DNA of 64,000 nucleotides from Skeletonema tropicum (Eukaryota > Bacillariophyta > Thalassiosirophyceae > Thalassiosirales > Thalassiosiraceae). The stretch lies in the NCBI GenBank assembly GCA_037178625.1, contig CM074137.1, forward strand, positions 1,364,001 to 1,428,000, written 5' to 3'. Position numbers and translations under genes: made by a program. The notes beneath the pieces are model-generated. The model searched no databases. It had not been told where the DNA came from and saw only the letters and a list, made by a program, of their open reading frames with translations. Within the stretch, counting starts at the first letter, position 1, and every line of letters starts with the position of its first letter. Positions 63,101 through 64,000 of this stretch are shown here, in pieces.

Positions 63101-64000
63101 CTGTTCATCTTCTTGAAACCAACAACAGCTTGCAAAAAAGCAAACGGTAACTTTCTCTGGATGGTCGAAGCAGTCACTCAAAAATGCATCGCAAGCTGCA
63201 GAGTGATCAATAGATGGAGCAGCTGACGGTGATACTGATGGCAACGAGCTTGGTTTGCTTGTTGGACTGCTTGATGGCAAAAGAGAAGGTTTTGATGTCG
63301 GTAACGAGCTTGGAGAAGCTGATGGGGAATTACTGGGAGACGCTGATGGAGATACTGAAGGTGATACGGTTGGTTCACTCGACGGGCTGGCAGAAGGTAA
63401 CGTAGATGGCAATGTTGTCGGAGACAAGCTTGGTCTGCTGGTGGGATTGCTCGATGGCGATGCAGAAGGTACAGCCGATGGCGACGAACTAGGCTCACCT
63501 GACGGGGATACCGATGGAGATGAACTTGGTTCGTTTGTAGGCTGTGCGGACGGCAATGCAGATGGCGTCGCCGATGGAGATTGACTTGGCACATCTGAGG
63601 GAGAAGAGCTCGGAGCAGATGACGGAGATTCTGATGGTGATGAGCTTGGATTACTTGTCGGCTGTGCAGACGGTGAGGCAGATGGTTTTGATGACGGAGA
63701 GTGACTCGGCGCAGCTGATGGAGAAGAGCTCGGGATATATGAAGGAGATGCGGATGGCGATGAGGTTGGCTCACTTGTTGGATGATCCGACGGCGATTGA
63801 GATGGTGCTGATGTTGGAGATGAACTGGGTGCACTTGAAGGTGTCGAGCTTGGTACAACAGACGGTGATGTCGAAGGAGTTGAGCTTGGTGTGCTTGTTG
63901 GTTCAGAGGTCGGTGATTCAGAAGGTGATGATGACGGAGATGAACTGGGTTCTGCAGATGGTGTCGAGCTCGGAGCAGATGACGGAGATGCTGAAGGGAC
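60170..64000 (-). CDS. Giant PSxP / Cys-module membrane protein with PDZ tail (5' part outside window)
   Basis: The frame stays open to base 64000, giving 1276 codons plus stop, with the N-terminus beyond the right edge. Most of it is P-S-x-x repeats (APSSSPSxxPSxSP style) with two Cys modules (FDHPEKVTVCFFASCCWFQE near nt 63100-63215; FKNSKKAGICQIARCCWKVN near 62780-62920). Then come a transmembrane helix (RIIVFGVVGFAALVVLSIFS, about 1085-1105), a basic SR-rich stretch and a C-terminal PDZ-like domain (APAGKLGIVVDSS ... GPKIHSIKDDSPLVGKVFVG ... DYIVAVD). The PDZ closely parallels that of the 4078-5889 protein. About 1.3 kb aligns almost gap-free with the neighbouring paralog. The extended outside and scaffolded inside suggest a link between surface or silica and the cytoskeleton (inference). 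Confidence 0.85.
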   Translation of the reverse strand, partial: VPSASPSSAPSSTPSAEPSSSPSSSPSESPTSEPTSTPSSTPSTSPSVVPSSTPSSAPSSSPTSAPSQSPSDHPTSEPTSSPSASPSYIPSSSPSAAPSHSPSSKPSASPSAQPTSNPSSSPSESPSSAPSSSPSDVPSQSPSATPSALPSAQPTNEPSSSPSVSPSGEPSSSPSAVPSASPSSNPTSRPSLSPTTLPSTLPSASPSSEPTVSPSVSPSASPSNSPSASPSSLPTSKPSLLPSSSPTSKPSSLPSVSPSAAPSIDHSAACDAFLSDCFDHPEKVTVCFFASCCWFQEDEQGIRECSMQAMLSSEPSSNPTSKPSVLPSAAPTSSPSSVPTSLPSDYPTNEPSSSPSAAPSDSPTVDYKAQCGVFISECFKNSKKAGICQIARCCWKVNDDDNAGKRECVLKSSVPSLSPTVTASYEPSSSPSALPSNQPTSIPSSSPSHSPTALPSASPSNLPTTTPSSFPSALPSASPSATPTDEPSHSPSSEPSVSPSAKPTSMPSSSPSSKPSVAPSSPPSADPSNSPSSAPSSSPSTHPTSQPSTSPSSSPSAEPSPSPSDVPTTSPSGAPSQSPSSTPSAPPSTEPTRRPSASPSVFPTDVPSTSPSSAPSASPTVAPSQSPSSGPSASPSTLPTSSPSSSPTDFPSAAPSRSPSASPSTSLPSSSPSVSPTAAPSESPSDHPSTTPSTTPSNRPSSSPSSSPSTLPTSNPSSSPSVSPSVAPSNSPSVAPSHSPSLSPSETPSARPSASPSVSPSLLPSASPSTFPSSKPSASPSAQPTADPSSFPTGSPSSVPSRFPSSRPSSAPTDSPSETPSDVPTLSPSVSPSALPTASPSISPSSQPSDSPSVSSKPSASPSTMPSVAPSAFPSLEPSPSPSSQPSGTPSLYPTATPSAAPTALPSSVPSSSPSDIPTASPSSSPSSEPTASPSIEPTGIPSASPSTEPTAQPSLHPSASPSSYPTSHPSTSPSSSPTDEPSAPPSSHPTSQPSAHPSSNPSATPSVSPTDRPSSFPSVSPTASPSSSPSSHPTATPSIAPTGSPSVSSMPSASPSAEPTGTPTSELWAKQKEALMTGSFVSSNGPNYSLIRIIVFGVVGFAALVVLSIFSHRAYKSRSRGSRRRQRSSSRGRSRYYDDYTDEGESTFTPSYTNTFDQTNSVASNQSYQTRVVDQITKSLATFIDQQPKRIRREVFAPAGKLGIVVDSSNDGPKIHSIKDDSPLVGKVFVGDYIVAVDSENTSDWSAHNVTKLVAQKSGSVRKLILLSSNLDDLA

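Noticed and set aside
55244..64000. Many plus-strand frames rich in G-D-E-L and minus-strand frames rich in H-Q-R-L
   Set aside because: Frame shadows of P-S-x-x coding repeats, which stay open in all frames because of codon periodicity.

Overview
The window reads as nuclear DNA of a photosynthetic stramenopile, most likely a diatom (probably a centric one). Spliceosomal introns are short (84-172 nt, GTRAGT...AG), a signal peptide with Phe at +1 of the cleavage site (8136-9578) matches plastid bipartite targeting, and there are many secreted or single-pass proteins rich in P-S-x-x repeats, some with R-x-L motifs or a cytosolic PDZ domain. Species is inferred, not shown.

Layout. 1-4000: a truncated DUF3431-like type II membrane gene, 2.4 kb without a convincing gene, and a 935-bp hAT-type element with 8-bp target duplications. 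4000-35500: a dense housekeeping block, with an SdrD-B-like/PDZ membrane protein, a four-helix membrane protein with a SAM-like tail, a plastid protein, an ABCF (GCN20/ABCF3-type) translation ATPase, a polyalanine protein, a 216-bp MITE, a GT90 glycosyltransferase, a Kir-type K+ channel, a DGAT2-family acyltransferase, a thioredoxin, an ATAD3-like AAA ATPase carrying an endosialidase-chaperone-like domain, a RING/Sel1/MYND protein, an HMG-box/MBD-like chromatin protein and an EndoG-type nuclease. I resolved introns in seven genes by matching splice sites to reading frame.

35500-43700: an accessory cluster of secreted proteins. A divergent pair (an 11 x 16-residue RKLQ repeat protein and a PSxP protein) recurs as a degraded second copy beside a trypsin-like protease. 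The second RKLQ-type gene is cut by a 1.98-kb insertion with 14-bp terminal inverted repeats. 43845-51162: two identical 3,421-bp direct copies, 55 bp apart, each with a broken transposon-like gene (one in-frame stop, at least three frameshifts), set between related flanking repeats. 51931-54976: gamma-COP. 55244-64000: two tandem giant PSxP/Cys-module transmembrane proteins, the second running off the right edge and ending in a PDZ domain.

The secreted genes share parts (signal peptides, R-x-L motifs, P-T/P-S linkers, acidic QADDxWN tails, PDZ tails), which suggests local duplication and domain shuffling of a cell-surface or silica-related gene set. That role is inference.
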